From: Cristatella mucedo
Taxonomy: Eukaryota; Bryozoa; Phylactolaemata; Cristatellidae
Assembly (NCBI GenBank): GCA_009760855.2
Contig: WPIO01000011.1
Coordinates: 1,047,501-1,111,500, forward strand
Reading direction: 5' to 3'
DNA: 64,000 bases
The notes beneath the pieces are model-generated. The model was not told the origin of the DNA and made no database searches. It saw nothing but the letters and a program-made list of their open reading frames with translations. This document shows positions 48,841 through 60,247 of the stretch, in pieces (the first letter of the stretch is position 1; every line of letters starts with the position of its first letter). The position numbers and the translations under genes are program-made.

Positions 48841-48959
48841 AAGCACCTAAACAGAGATTTTAAGTTCTCTTATGGTGCTATACAAATGAGTTATATATAT
48901 ATATATATAACTCATTTGTATAGCGCCATAAGAGAACTTAAATCTCTGTTTAGGTGCTT
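48841..48959. repeat. About 119-bp near-perfect inverted repeat
   Basis: The left arm 48841-48893 and right arm 48907-48959 are complementary with one mismatch (GGTGCT against AGCGCC) and one 1-bp indel. They meet at a TATATATATATA core that is itself palindromic. Each arm is the shared 3' end of LINE-B/SINE-B. Confidence 0.95.
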
Positions 48960-49065
48960 CCCATATGACATGGGGAATGAGCCTACGACCTAGGATGTCA
49001 AATACGTTCACCTTTACCTTGATCGGTGCCAGCACGTTAACTTAACGACTGGGCCAAACCAGTGT
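48907..49065 (-). mobile_element. SINE-B
   Basis: TTTGTATAGCGCCATAAGAG, GTTTAGGTGCTTCCCATATG, GAATGAGCCTACGACCTAGG (B-box region), CACCTTTACCTTGATCGGTG and AGCACGTTAACTTAACGACT, ending GGCCAAACCAGTG. Confidence 0.82.
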
Positions 49066-49324
49066 CGCGGTTTCCGGAATTACGATGACGTGGAACTGGT
49101 TATGTCATAATCTGAGGTTAGGTGCCATAGAGAAAGCACCCATGCCATGTAATACACAGGCAGCTGTGCTCTATCTATTAGTCTCCTACCCTGGCCAGAG
49201 CAGCTGTTCAAGAGGCGTTGAGCTACGGCGAGGTGTGAGCTAGGGCCAGTGCTGGACACCTATAGAGCAGTGAAGCTGTTGAACTGAGTGCTCTACGCAA
49301 TGGATATGAACATGTTATACCTGT

Positions 49325-49392
49325 ACAGCAGCGATGGCGTAAGCTCGCCCTTCGTGACCCAGGTCGTGGGTTCGAATCCAGGATGCGGGTAA
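49325..49392 (+). mobile_element. SINE-A head joined to LINE-A tail
   Basis: GCAGCGATGGCGTAAGCTCG and CCAGGTCGTGGGTTCGAATCC (A-box and B-box region) of SINE-A are followed within 15 bp by the LINE-A tail. The SINE body and 3' end are missing. Upstream, 49066-49324 shows nothing recognised. Confidence 0.7.
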
Positions 49393-49785
49393 TATAATGT
49401 AATGTATCTCTGTCTGCAATTCCACAAAGTCAAAAAGACCATGTGGGTGTTATGCAGGAGTTTTACATAGGGTACTCACAGCCTAAGCGGCTTTCGGTAC
49501 GCATTCCGTAGCCAACACACTTCGTCTCACGAAACAAAGAGAAAGTGGGAAGCATAGCAGAGTCAGGAGAGCAGTTGAGGTAGTGAGTAGCTTGGAGGTA
49601 GCAGCTCAGGACCGCTGAAAAGGATGAGCCCTAGTCGGCAGTAGGAGAGTAGTTGTCGTTGCGTAAGAATTGTGGAAGCGAGTTCCACAGTCTAGGACCT
49701 GCAGAGCTAAAGCTTCTGTCGCCAACGGTCTTTGAGCAGAGGAATGGAGCAGCTAATTTATTGTCCACACAGGACCTGAGGACGA
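49388..49785 (-). mobile_element. LINE-A 3' end
   Basis: Tail TATAATGTAATGTATCTCTG, 3' UTR, and C-terminal coding region up to TTTATTGTCCACACAGGACC. Confidence 0.88.
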
Positions 49786-50335
49786 GTCACTCTGTTTTTC
49801 GCGTTGCGAGCCGTAGTGACAGCCGTTACGGCTATTTAGCCGGGTAAATGACGCTGTCGAACTGCAAGTTGTTGGCGCTCTCAATTGCTCAGTTGTTGCC
49901 GTATTCGGAAACCATCTGAATGCCTACGTGTATTGGTGCTGCACCTACAAGTCGCTAGCGTTGCTAGCCACGTTTGGTACCGGGATGGGTAATCTATGCG
50001 TCCCCGTGTGCGAAAACATCAATCGAAACCTTCAAATATGCGAGAGCATGGAAGCACACTTCCGCTCACAAAAATTTGAATGCCCTAGTTTGCTGGACAA
50101 TTTCATTTAACCGGAGCCTACTGTGGCCGATCACTCTCGCGGTAGGTGGCCTATTCAAGTGGCATATATCACGTGGCCTATTCAGGGCTCACGGCTGGAC
50201 ACACCGGCCTGGACACCGAATTTACCTAGACTTACGAAGCCCTGGACACTCAACGCAAGGAAAGATTGTTGCACTGCTGTCACCCCACTGCAAAGAGCTG
50301 GGCATAGTAAATGAGACACGGCGAACTAACTAGAC
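49786..50335. other. No gene seen
   Basis: Plus-strand ORFs of 60-119 codons overlap in different frames and have no domain. Confidence 0.35.
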
Positions 50336-50575
50336 GCATATCTACTAACTATCCTACTCACTAATTCCACTCCTCTCCTGACTCAGCTCTCAGCTATGCT
50401 TCTTCTCAGCTTTCTCATTGTTTCGTGAGATTAAGTCTGTTGGCTACCGAATGCGTGCCGAAAGCCGCTTAGGCTGCGAGTGATCTACACAAAACTCTCC
50501 TGCATAACCCCGCATGGTCTTTGCGGCGTTACAGACGAAGATGCATTACATTACATACATTACATTACAAATGAT
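50336..50575 (+). mobile_element. LINE-A 3' end
   Basis: GTTGGCTACCGAATGCGTGC, CCGAAAGCCGCTTAGGCTGC, AAAACTCTCCTGCATAACC and the tail TTACATTACATACATTACAT. It is the only long-tailed plus-strand copy of the family here. Confidence 0.88.
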
Positions 50576-50751
50576 GAGCTACAGGCTTGTGGCTAATTGT
50601 CAGCCTTATTTGCTTAACTTTGCCATTCGTCCGGCTCGAGTTTAGAGCCGATGCTTTAGGGCTAGAAAGCTGGAACCCAGTGGACCTGTGCACATTCTCG
50701 TTTCGAGCATCGATAAGTCCTAGTCCTAGTCCCTCTTCTTGAGAGTTTACA

Positions 50752-50870
50752 CTAATAATAACAATAATAATAATAATAATAATGCACTTGATAAAGCGCC
50801 CTCGGAGAACTTAATCTCTTTCTAGGCGCTTTACATTTGTTGCAAAGGGGAAATGCGATTGACTGGGAGG
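50752..50870 (-). mobile_element. LINE-B 3' end
   Basis: TAATAACAATAATAATAATA, GCACTTGATAAAGCGCCCTC, TCTTTCTAGGCGCTTTACAT and TTGCAAAGGGGAAATGCGAT, in the order of the full copies. Confidence 0.85.
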
Positions 50871-51002
50871 GAAGCCGTGAAGGGCAAGGCCGTGCAGGCA
50901 GCAGCCACCGGACTAACCGAACAGTCAGCAATAGAGGCCTTACCAAGCCCTTACGCATGGTGCAGTTACAAGCATGTAACTGTCACGTATGCGCCTTGAG
51001 GG

Positions 51003-51175
51003 CCGTGATAGCCCAACAGGTACAGGGCTCGCTCTTCACAAACCGAGGTCCACGGTTTGAATCAGGCAGTGGGTGATCCCTTATTGCCAACAGCAAGCAT
51101 TAGTGATAGCCGTTATGACTCTTCTGCCGCTATACAAACGAGGCTGTTAAATCAGCTAATATCTCTTTTTCAAGA
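51003..51175 (+). mobile_element. SINE-A
   Basis: GGGCCGTGATAGCCCAACAG (A-box side), GGTCCACGGTTTGAATC (B box), TTAGTGATAGCCGTTATGAC, and the tail GGCTGTTAAATCAGCTAATA. Confidence 0.85.
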
Positions 51176-51224
51176 GCCATCACACCTACCCCACTCCACC
51201 CCGGCCCGATGGGAGCAGGGGGAT

Positions 51225-51592
<368 letters not shown>

Positions 51593-51909
51593 TTGCTTGC
51601 AAAAGAACAGAGGAATGGGCCCAAAATACTACTCAGGATAGAGTTACGAGCACACTAGCAACAAGACAACCGCATGAAGTAAATTTTAATGACAAAAAGG
51701 GAGCCACACCGAATGCAGTCACCACTGCCGAAGTGCGACAGTCATTTAGACAGACAGGAATCAAAGTAACATAAAACCTTGCGACTACCAAGTCACCCCT
51801 ACTACACAGCAAAAGGTATTGCAGACAGCAGTACCAGCAGCAGCAGCAGCAGCTTTGCGCACATGCTACTCGCTGCCTTGCCCGTCATCCCGTGTCGCCG
51901 GTACGCCAG

Positions 51910-52023
51910 ATTCTACTAAAGGAACTGAACCGGAAGTACTCGAAAGAGGCATTGGCCACAGCAGATGCTGCAGAGGCAGCTCTCGGCAGCATTGTCGCCA
52001 GGCGACGAAGCATGAGGCAGCAA
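51910..52023 (+). CDS. Candidate internal coding exon
   Basis: 114 bp, phase 0 to phase 0, 38 codons: ILLKELNRKYSKEALATADA, AEAALGSIVARRRSMRQQ. It ends CAGCAA|GTGAGTGAG, a consensus donor, and begins after GGTACGCCAG, a weaker acceptor with a moderately pyrimidine-rich lead. The sequence is amphipathic and helix-forming, unlike random translation. No partner exons are seen and I do not recognise the protein. It could belong to a plus-strand gene whose other exons are small, or be chance. Confidence 0.35.
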
Positions 52024-52189
52024 GTGAGTGAGAGACGGAGATCGTGCAGCCAGCCTCTACCGTCAGCGATCGAGATGCTCCGTCGGTCCATCCACCGCCA
52101 CAGCGCTGCTGCTTCGTCAGACGACGACAGGAAAGCAGACAGCGGTGCTGAAACTTACTGCCTGCAGCCTCGGGCTACCTGCAGGTAGC

Positions 52190-52861
52190 ACTGCTCGCGG
52201 CCTCTCCAACTCGGCCTCCTTAGTCGTCCTTCTCCGAGTCCCGATCGGAAACAGAGTGGTCAGCTGCCGCACCACGACTGACACGCTGAAGCAATAGGAA
52301 AGACAGGTGACTCTGCCCAGTGGCTGCCATTGGGAGCACACGCTGCCAGCAGGCGGGAGGCACGGAGGCCGTGTCGGAAAACAGTGAGTACCATCAGGAG
52401 CGTCACATTCAGCAGACGGCCTTTCGTTACACGCTGGTACATGCCAGAGCCACCATGCCATGAGAAGGGGTCAAATCGGCAGCTCAATAGGAATACAGAT
52501 GATGCAGAAGGCGCCGAAAGGTACGGATATGCATGCTCGCCTCCCGACATTGAGCACTCTCGTGCGCATTCATTGTTCGTTGCCTTCTTCCAAAAACTGA
52601 AGTTCTTGCGAACATTGCATACGGAAACGATACGGCTAAGACTTTAAAGTTATTCTGACTGTAGTGCATAAGAAATTACGTGCCTGTGGATATCTAAACG
52701 CTTATCGCTTCGGGCTGCTGGGTCTCCCATACCGGCGGCTGCCTTAGCTGTGCTGGTGGCTGGAAACCCGCATTTTAGATGTGATCGTCAGCAGCTGCTA
52801 TCGCTTCTTCATCGTAGATCAGATCTATTTAAAGATATTAATGCTGTTGCTAAGATTCGTG
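52190..52861. other. No gene seen
   Basis: ORFs on both strands (52330-52647 plus, 52117-52461 minus) overlap and lack domains. Confidence 0.35.
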
Positions 52862-53045
52862 AATAAATAAATAAAAAATTCTAGCTGATTAAATAGCCTC
52901 TTCTTGTGTAGCGATAGACGAGCCTTTGCGGCTATCACCGCCGCTTGCAGTGGCAATTAAGGATCGCCCACCGCAGGAATCAACCCACGACCTCGGGACC
53001 GAGGTCGTGAAAGCAACCACCTTACCTAGTGTGCCATCACGGCTC
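52862..53045 (-). mobile_element. SINE-A
   Basis: AATAAATAAATAAAAAATTC tail, CTAGCTGATTAAATAGCCTC, CTATCACCGCCGCTTGCAGT, a B-box complement with a small change (GAATCAACCCACGACC), and CACCTTACCTAGTGTGCCAT. Confidence 0.88.
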
Positions 53046-53109
53046 ACCAATGAATGTGAGTCCTTCCCTGCGATGTGAGTCCTTCCTGTCAGTGAGTCCT
53101 TCCCTGCGA

Positions 53110-54910
53110 TGGCAGCATCCCCCCTCGAATGCTGTCCCTCGATTCAGGTCACTGCGATCTCGTCCCAAAGTTGGACCCTATTCCCACTGTCCTGCTCCTA
53201 CCTTACATTGATCTGCTGCTGCCATGCATAACTAACATCATAATTATGGCATTAGCCTCAGGTCATGTCCTAGCACCTTTTAAAAACGGCTGTAGTCAGG
53301 CAACTTCTCAAGAAAGCAACACTGGACCAAGAGAACTTGAGCAACTACTGCCCAGTCTCCCTTCTACCATTACTATCAAAGGCACTGGAACGGGTCGTGG
53401 CAGACCAGCTGGACTCATATATTGAAACTTCAAAGTTGCTAGTAAGTTCCAGTCTGGCTTTAGAGCTAATCACTCAACTGAATCAGCATTGCTTAGGGTG
53501 TAAAACGACGTACTTAGGAATGATGACATGGGTAGAGTATCTCTGCTTGTTTTGCTCGATCTTTCAGCAGCTTTTGATATTATCGACCACCAAGTCCCTC
53601 TTGAGCGCCTCTCCTCTCGCCTGGGCATCACTGGCACTGCTCCACAGTGGTTCAGGTCCTATCTCAGTGGGAGACTCAGGAGTATTGACGTAAATGGACA
53701 CAGATCATCCGACGCCCCTCTGAAATATGGGGTACCTCAGGGCTCTGTGCTAGGTCCGATTCTTTTCAGGTTTATACCGTCCCTCTCACTAATGTGACTA
53801 CCAAGCACAGTCTAGGCTTTCACTTCTATGTGGATGACACTCAGTTGTACCTTTGCTTTGATCCCTACCAGCCTTCGAGCACCTCAAATTCTCTCAACTC
53901 CCTTGCTGCATGTACTGATGACATCCCCACATGGATGGCAGCAAATTTTCTAAAATGAAATGATGATAAAACTAACTTACTAGTTATGGGCAAACCAAGT
54001 GTCGTTCAGAAATTGGAAAGGCTAACACTCAAAATCGGCTCGGCCAGCATATCTCCTGCTGAATCTGCACAAAATCTAGGTGACATGTTCCAAAATGACC
54101 TTTCGTAAACGACCACATCAGCTCCACAGTCGAGTCAGCCTACTTTCAGCTACATAACATGGCTAAAATTCGGGCTTGTTTAGACAGGGATACCACATCT
54201 AAGTTGGTCCATGTATTTGTGACAACCCGTCTTGACTTCTGTAACTCACTGCTTGCTGGCCTACCGGCATGTGCAATCAGGCACTTACAGCTGGTGCAAA
54301 ACTCTGCAGCTAGGCTTGCTTGTCGCGAGCGGCGCAGTTGCCACATCACACCACTTCTCGCCGACCTGCGCTGGCTCCCAGTCAAGCAACGCATCGACTT
54401 CAAGGTTTTGTTGCTCACTTTTAGGTCATTTCATTCTTTGGCCACGGCCTATCTCTCATCTACTCCTCCACCAGGCCAAGCATCATATCACCTGCTTTTC
54501 GAAATCTACATGTTTACCAATACCTTGTACAAACCTCAAATCCTTTGGAGACCATGCATTTAGTTCGTATGCTCCCAAAGCCTAGAACTCACACCCGACT
54601 TTCGTATGGACATCCCCTGACTTGACCACATTTAAAAAGAACTTAAGAACACACCTATTTAGGACAGCATTTAGTGGGTCCCTGTGATTCGTCCTTCATG
54701 TGCTTATGAGTGCTGACATTGTGCATGCTGCCACTAACCACACGTGCATTCTTATGCTGTGCATTTCACACCTAACCATGTTATTCTTGTTGTTTATCAA
54801 GCATGATATCACTCACCATTCAATCGCGTTTCCCTTTGCAGCAAATGTAAAGCGCCAAGAAAAAGATTGAGTTCTCTTAGGATGCTTTATCAATAAAATT
54901 ATTATCATAT
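53110..54910 (+). mobile_element. LINE-B, longest copy (RT to tail)
   Basis: In order on the plus strand, across several frames: LDPIPTVLLLPYIDLLLPCI (about 53170), NYCPVSLLPLLSKALERVVA (about 53340), LLVLLDLSAAFDIIDHQVPL (about 53540), [15 protein letters not shown] (about 53725), FHFYVDDTQLYLCFDPYQ (about 53820, YADD changed to YVDD), AANFLK then a stop, KLERLTLKIGSASISPA (about 54015), [20 protein letters not shown] (about 54200), [20 protein letters not shown] (about 54340), 3' UTR, and the tail TTATCAATAAAATTATTATC. Multiple stops and shifts mark it dead. Confidence 0.92.
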
Positions 54911-55129
54911 GCCTTTATACACTAGAGCTCAAAGGTATCGGCGAGGCTGTCTAAAATGGCTGTCGGAACCAAACAGGTCTGATTCTGGTGTGATTACAAA
55001 AACTCTTTACTGCGTGCGACCTGATGTAATTATGAGCAGTATATAAATTAAGCTTACTAACATGAGAGCAAAGTTGTACTACTATTTTGATTGTAAGTGC
55101 AAATATGAGTTTGCACCATTGCCATAAGC

Positions 55130-55295
55130 AATAAATACTAGCTGATTCAACAGCTTTTTTGCATAGCCACGGAAGCATCTTTACGGCTATCACCGCCACT
55201 TCCAGAGGCGATTGGAGATTGCCAACCGCAGGATTCAAACCCACGACCTCGGAGCCAAGGTCGTAAAAAGCAACCACCTTACCTGGTGTGCCATC
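55130..55295 (-). mobile_element. SINE-A
   Basis: AATAAATACTAGCTGATTCA, CTATCACCGCCACTTCCAGA, GGATTCAAACCCACGACCTC (B box complement), CACCTTACCTGGTGTGCCAT. 54911-55129 shows nothing recognised. Confidence 0.88.
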
Positions 55296-55296
55296 A

Positions 55297-55478
55297 TATA
55301 AAAAAATACTCGCCTGATTTAACAGCCTCTGTTGTATAGCAATAGAAGAGCCTTAAGGCTATCACCGCCGCTTGCAGTGGCAATATTGAATCACCCACTG
55401 CAGGATTCGAACCCACGACCGCAAGACCAAGGTCGTAAAAAGCAACCGCCTAACCTAGTGAGCCATCACGGCTCACCG
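55297..55478 (-). mobile_element. SINE-A, tandem with the previous copy
   Basis: ATACTCGCCTGATTTAACAG, TATCACCGCCGCTTGCAGTG, GGATTCGAACCCACGACCGC and CCTAACCTAGTGAGCCATCA. It lies head to tail against the preceding copy with almost no spacer. Confidence 0.9.
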
Positions 55479-55869
55479 AGGCTGACATATCTGAGCTGCT
55501 CCCACGGAGCAAGAGTTAATCTTTTGTCAACATCTGGCCTTACCGTTTACCAAATGTCTGGCAAACTTAAGAACAGCGATTTTTTTAGATATGATAAGAT
55601 ATGATTTTAGATATGACCCATCTGAGCCTTGAACCCTCTGTACACCTCACTCCACAGACACTCAACATGATTTAGGTTTGAAGATTTGACTGAGCCATGT
55701 CCTAGGTGTAATGGCCCAAAAGTAAATTCAACCGTATAACAGAAAAATATTGAACAACCTTAGCAGCATGCTTGCCTTTATTGCCTTCATTACTAAAAAA
55801 AGAAGACTACCTCCCCGAAGGCTCAGTGGACTCAGTAGTAGTTACTAGTTATTAGTTCACTGTTATTTT

Positions 55870-56050
55870 CTACTTCTTACTACTTCATACTTACTACTTA
55901 CATTCTTACTACTTCATACTTACTACTTACATTCTTACTACTTCATACTTACTACTTACATTCTTACTACTTCATACTTACTACTTACATTCTTACTACT
56001 TCATACTTACTACTTACATTCTTACTACTTCATACTTACTACTTACTACT
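55870..56050. repeat. 29-bp tandem repeat, about six units
   Basis: TTCTTACTACTTCATACTTA then CTACTTACA repeats without visible divergence. 55479-55869 before it shows no gene. Confidence 0.95.
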
Positions 56051-56125
56051 TCACGAATATTTAAGTACTCCACAAACGGGCAATGCGGTCATTTTCGAGG
56101 TGCTGTACACTGGAAAAATCTGCCG

Positions 56126-56131
56126 TTTATT
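56126..56131 (-). terminator. Polyadenylation signal AATAAA
   Basis: Minus-strand AATAAA about 155 bases beyond the read-through stop (56286-56284) of the BAP31-family gene. It would fit a transcript that ends by reading through the exon-6 donor. Confidence 0.4.
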
Positions 56132-56328
56132 TTTAAATGGCATGGCATTATATTAATCGAGAGCATTCGTTCTTTGCACTTCCGTGCAGTGCTTCACGGT
56201 CGAATGCCCACTACTCCCAGTGACCTTGGTGGCCGCCGATACTTCTGCCCTCGAGTTTATACAATTGCACTTATCCTTTACGTTTATACAGGGGGCAGGC
56301 GACTGGCTAGGAGGGCAAGCAGCCTCAC

Positions 56329-56441
56329 CTGGGACTCTTGCTCGAGTTTCTGGCACTGGGCGGCCAGCCGGTCGTACTCTCGGCCTGTCGCCTCGGCCTG
56401 CTGCTTCATAGCCTCGCAGCTGGCCAGCGCCTGTCTGAGCT
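56329..56441 (-). CDS. BCAP31: BAP31 homologue coding exon 6
   Basis: 113 bp after ACATTGCAG. Encodes ELRQALASCEAMKQQAEATG and REYDRLAAQCQKLEQESQ, matching the family C-terminal coiled coil (EYDRL). The following CAG|GTGAGG looks like a donor. In-frame read-through adds 14 residues. Confidence 0.9.
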
Positions 56442-59400
56442 CTGCAATGTAACGGTGAGCGTGTGCTTAGCGACAATGCACTGCATGCGAGTGCAACGGT
56501 GAGCTTCGGAACGCCTGCCTACGGGTCACCGCATCTAAACAGCAGCCCCGGCAACACCATACAGCAGCGTCGGCAGCAGCAGTCGGATGGTGATTACAGA
56601 TGGCATGCAGCAGCTGAGGTCAAACTGCCAAACGAGTTAACCACACGCCAAACTGGAGGGACGCGACTCTGCCACTAAGGCCCCACAGTCTTGCTAGAAG
56701 TATATCAATTACTCGAGGGCAAAAGGAAAGCAGGAAGTCTACCACGACACATCATAGCCGCACGACAGGACCAGCCGGAAGGGATCTCCCACACTGCTCT
56801 CCTGAAAGAGCAGAACTGATGCATCAAAGTCAAAAAGACATAAGAAGAGACAGAGGTGAGAAGACAAAGAGAGGGAGCGACAGAGACAGACAGAGACACA
56901 GACAGACAGAGAGAACATAGGCAGAGAACGAGAGGTATAATAGAGACCGCGCGAGAGGGAGGGAAGTGAGTACAGAGAGACAGAGAGAGAGAGAGAGAGA
57001 GACAGAGAGAGAGAGAAGAGGAGAGGAGAGAGGAGAGGAGAGAGACAACATAAAAAATGGAAAAAGAGGACAAGGAAAGAAAGCACAAATAAGGAAAGAA
57101 AAAGAGAGACAACTCGGCCTACGACAGACAGCGTCAGCAAAGCTGACAAATGGATAAGGAAAACATCACTAAGACGCTAATAACGCGCCGCTGACGATGA
57201 CGGCGGGCACGGGCCAAAGCTGCTGGCTAAGCTGCAGCCGAGGGCACGAGGTGTCTGATGCCAACAGCCGCAACACACCTGAGGCCGCGTGCACACGGCC
57301 TTTCTAAACAACCGCAAGGCGACTAGACTCGGCAGCTTGAAGAACGTGAGCAAATACCTTTATCCTTTTCAGCCAGAGAAGCATCCCTCTTAGCCAGCTT
57401 TGCCGCAAGTTCGCGAACCTCACTGTTCTCGACCTAGGTAAGAAAAGGGACAGGCTCGAGACGACGAGCAGCAACAGAACGAAGCGATGGCAGAAAGACG
57501 CTGCTGCGGCAGAAAGACGCGGCCGAGAGACACAACGACGGCAGAGAGAGTGAGAGAGAGAGAGAGAGAGTGAGAGAGAGAGAAAGAGGGAGAGAGGGAG
57601 AGAGAGAGAGAGAGAGAGAGAGACGAGCCGATCACCTTCACGTCAGTCGAGCTGCCCTCGGCCATCAGCTTTCTGGCTGCGTCGGTGGCGCTCTGCGCCT
57701 GCTTCAAGGCTGCCGAGTACTTGGCCTCGGTCGTCGCTTGCACCGAGATGAGCACGACGAGCCGCCTCAGCACGCTGCAAACGCGCGACCCTTCGGCTCT
57801 GCCTGCGGGCAGCAACGAGCCGAGCAGGCGGGCGGCCACCGTCACGTGACGGCAGCCGCTCGGCGACTGTGCAGCAGCAGCAGCAGCAGAACTCACAACC
57901 AAAGGAAAAGTGAAAAGCCGGCAATGTAGAAGTTCCTCTGCGATCGGAAGACTCTCATGTGCTCGTGGTCGATGGCGTGCGGGTTCACTTTCAAGTCGAG
58001 GCTGCCCACTTTAGTGTTGATTTCGCGGATCGAGTCTGCGAGAGCGGCCAGCAAGCAATGGCAGCAGCACGGCGTCAGGCAGAGCGGCGACGGGGGGGGG
58101 GGGTGCGGTCACGTGACCGATTGGGTCGGCTGCTTCCTGGCCGCCACCCCCCAGTCGGACAGAGTTCGAACGAGGCGAAGGCACCACCAACTTACCGACG
58201 AAGCAGAGCAGCAGTAGGGCCAGCATCACGTTGAAGTAGTAGTGAGCATACTGGGTCACGCTACAAACCAGCTGCGACTGGAATATACGCTGCCACCTAC
58301 AACACAAAACGGCACCCTCCTTAGCCACCGGTGGCTGGCTGCCCAACGCGGCATCGTCGTGCTGCAAAGATGCTGCATGACTACTGCATCTGTATCCGCA
58401 TCATGTACGCAGCAAACAGATTAGCACCACATCATTTGCAAGCTGCTCGTAAGCGGACACAAGCATTACATTGGCACATGTGCGCGGCATTCTCTACCTT
58501 GTATTATTTACGAAATGGACCAACAGTACCTCAGAAGAACAGCAGGTGACCTCAGAACCGTCATGCAGCGGCAGCAGCAGCAGTATCTAACAACCCCACG
58601 ATGTACTGTACTGTTCTGTTCCAGAACCCCTCCGGCTTGACACGACGTCAGTACATGGATGGCAGCAAATTTTCTACAACTAAACGATGATAAAACTAAC
58701 TTACTAGTTATGGGAAAACCCGGTGTGATTCAGAAACTGGAAAGGCTGAGGCTCAAAATTGGCTCTGCCAGCATATCTCCTTCTGAATAAGCTCGAAATC
58801 TAGGTGTCATGTTCCAGAGTGACATTTATTTAGATGCCCACATCAGCTCCACAGTCAAGTCTGCCTACTCTCAGCTATATAACATTGCTAAAATTCAGGC
58901 TTGTTTAGACACGGATGCCACATCTTAAGTTGGTCCATGCAATTGTGACATCCCGTCTCGACTTCTGCAACTCACTGCTTGCGGGTCTACCGGCATGTGC
59001 AGTCCGGCTCTTACAGATGGTGCCAAATTCTGCAGCTACGATCGTATGTCGTGAGCATTGCAGTTGCCACGTCACACCACTTCTGACTGACCTGCATTGG
59101 CTAACAATCAAGCAACATATCAACTTCGAGGTTCTGTCACTCATTTTTCGGTCCCACCATTCCCTGGCTCCAGCCTACCAATCAGAACTACTCCCCCACC
59201 AGGCGAAGAATCGTACAACCTGCAGTTTTGACTCGAATCGTTTAGCCATACCTCGTACGAGCCTCAAAACCGTTATAGACCGTGCCTTTAGTTCGTATGC
59301 TCCCAAAGCCTGGAACTCACTTCCCAGTTTCTTCACATCCCTTGACATGTCGACATTTAAAAAGAAGCTTAAAACGCACCTGTTTATTACAGAATCTGGT

Positions 59401-60183
59401 GGGTCTTTTTAACACGTCCGTGTGCATGTACCTACTTACACTGCTGCTTGTGGATATTACCACCGATCATTTGGTAATGCTTGCTATACAGCATCTGTAA
59501 AGTGCCTAGAAAGAGATATTGTTCTCTGAGGGTGCTATACAAATGTATTATTATTATTATTACCTCAGTAACAGACTTCAGAGTATTGATCTGAACGGAC
59601 AAAGATCAACTTGAGGAGGAGCTTCTAAAGTATGGGGCACCCTAGCGCTGCGTGCTTGCGTGCTACTTAATCTTTGTGACTTTCAGCTTGCCGATACTGT
59701 GCACGTTACTTACCAATTGTCTTGCTTCCTTTCCGAGCAGGTCTAAAGAGCTTAGAACAAGATTTAGTTCTCTTAGGGCGTACTGTAAAAATGTCTCGTG
59801 CGTCTTACTGCTATTATCCTTATTTATCATTTATTATAATTATATTAAACAGCGCCATTCCGAAAACCATTAACGCCGCAGCAGGTCCGCCACGATGCCG
59901 TGCGTCACATCGCGGCACAGCCAGCGGTGCGACGCGCGCGGCGGGTGCGAGCAGCAGCGGCGGCGGCCCCCGGCTCTTTCCCTCTAGCGCACGCTCGTGA
60001 AATGCCAGCCCCCTCCCCGAGCTCCCGCAAGTGCGCCAGGCTGCCGGCCGGCGGCGTGCGGCCGAGGGCGAGTCGAACGCCGCCGCCGTTCGGTCACTTC
60101 GCAAACGGCGCCTCTGCTGTGAGCCAACGGCGCTGCCGAGGCGGCGACTGGCGCAAGAACAAGAAGCTCCGGCAAAACAGATC

Positions 60184-60247
<64 letters not shown>

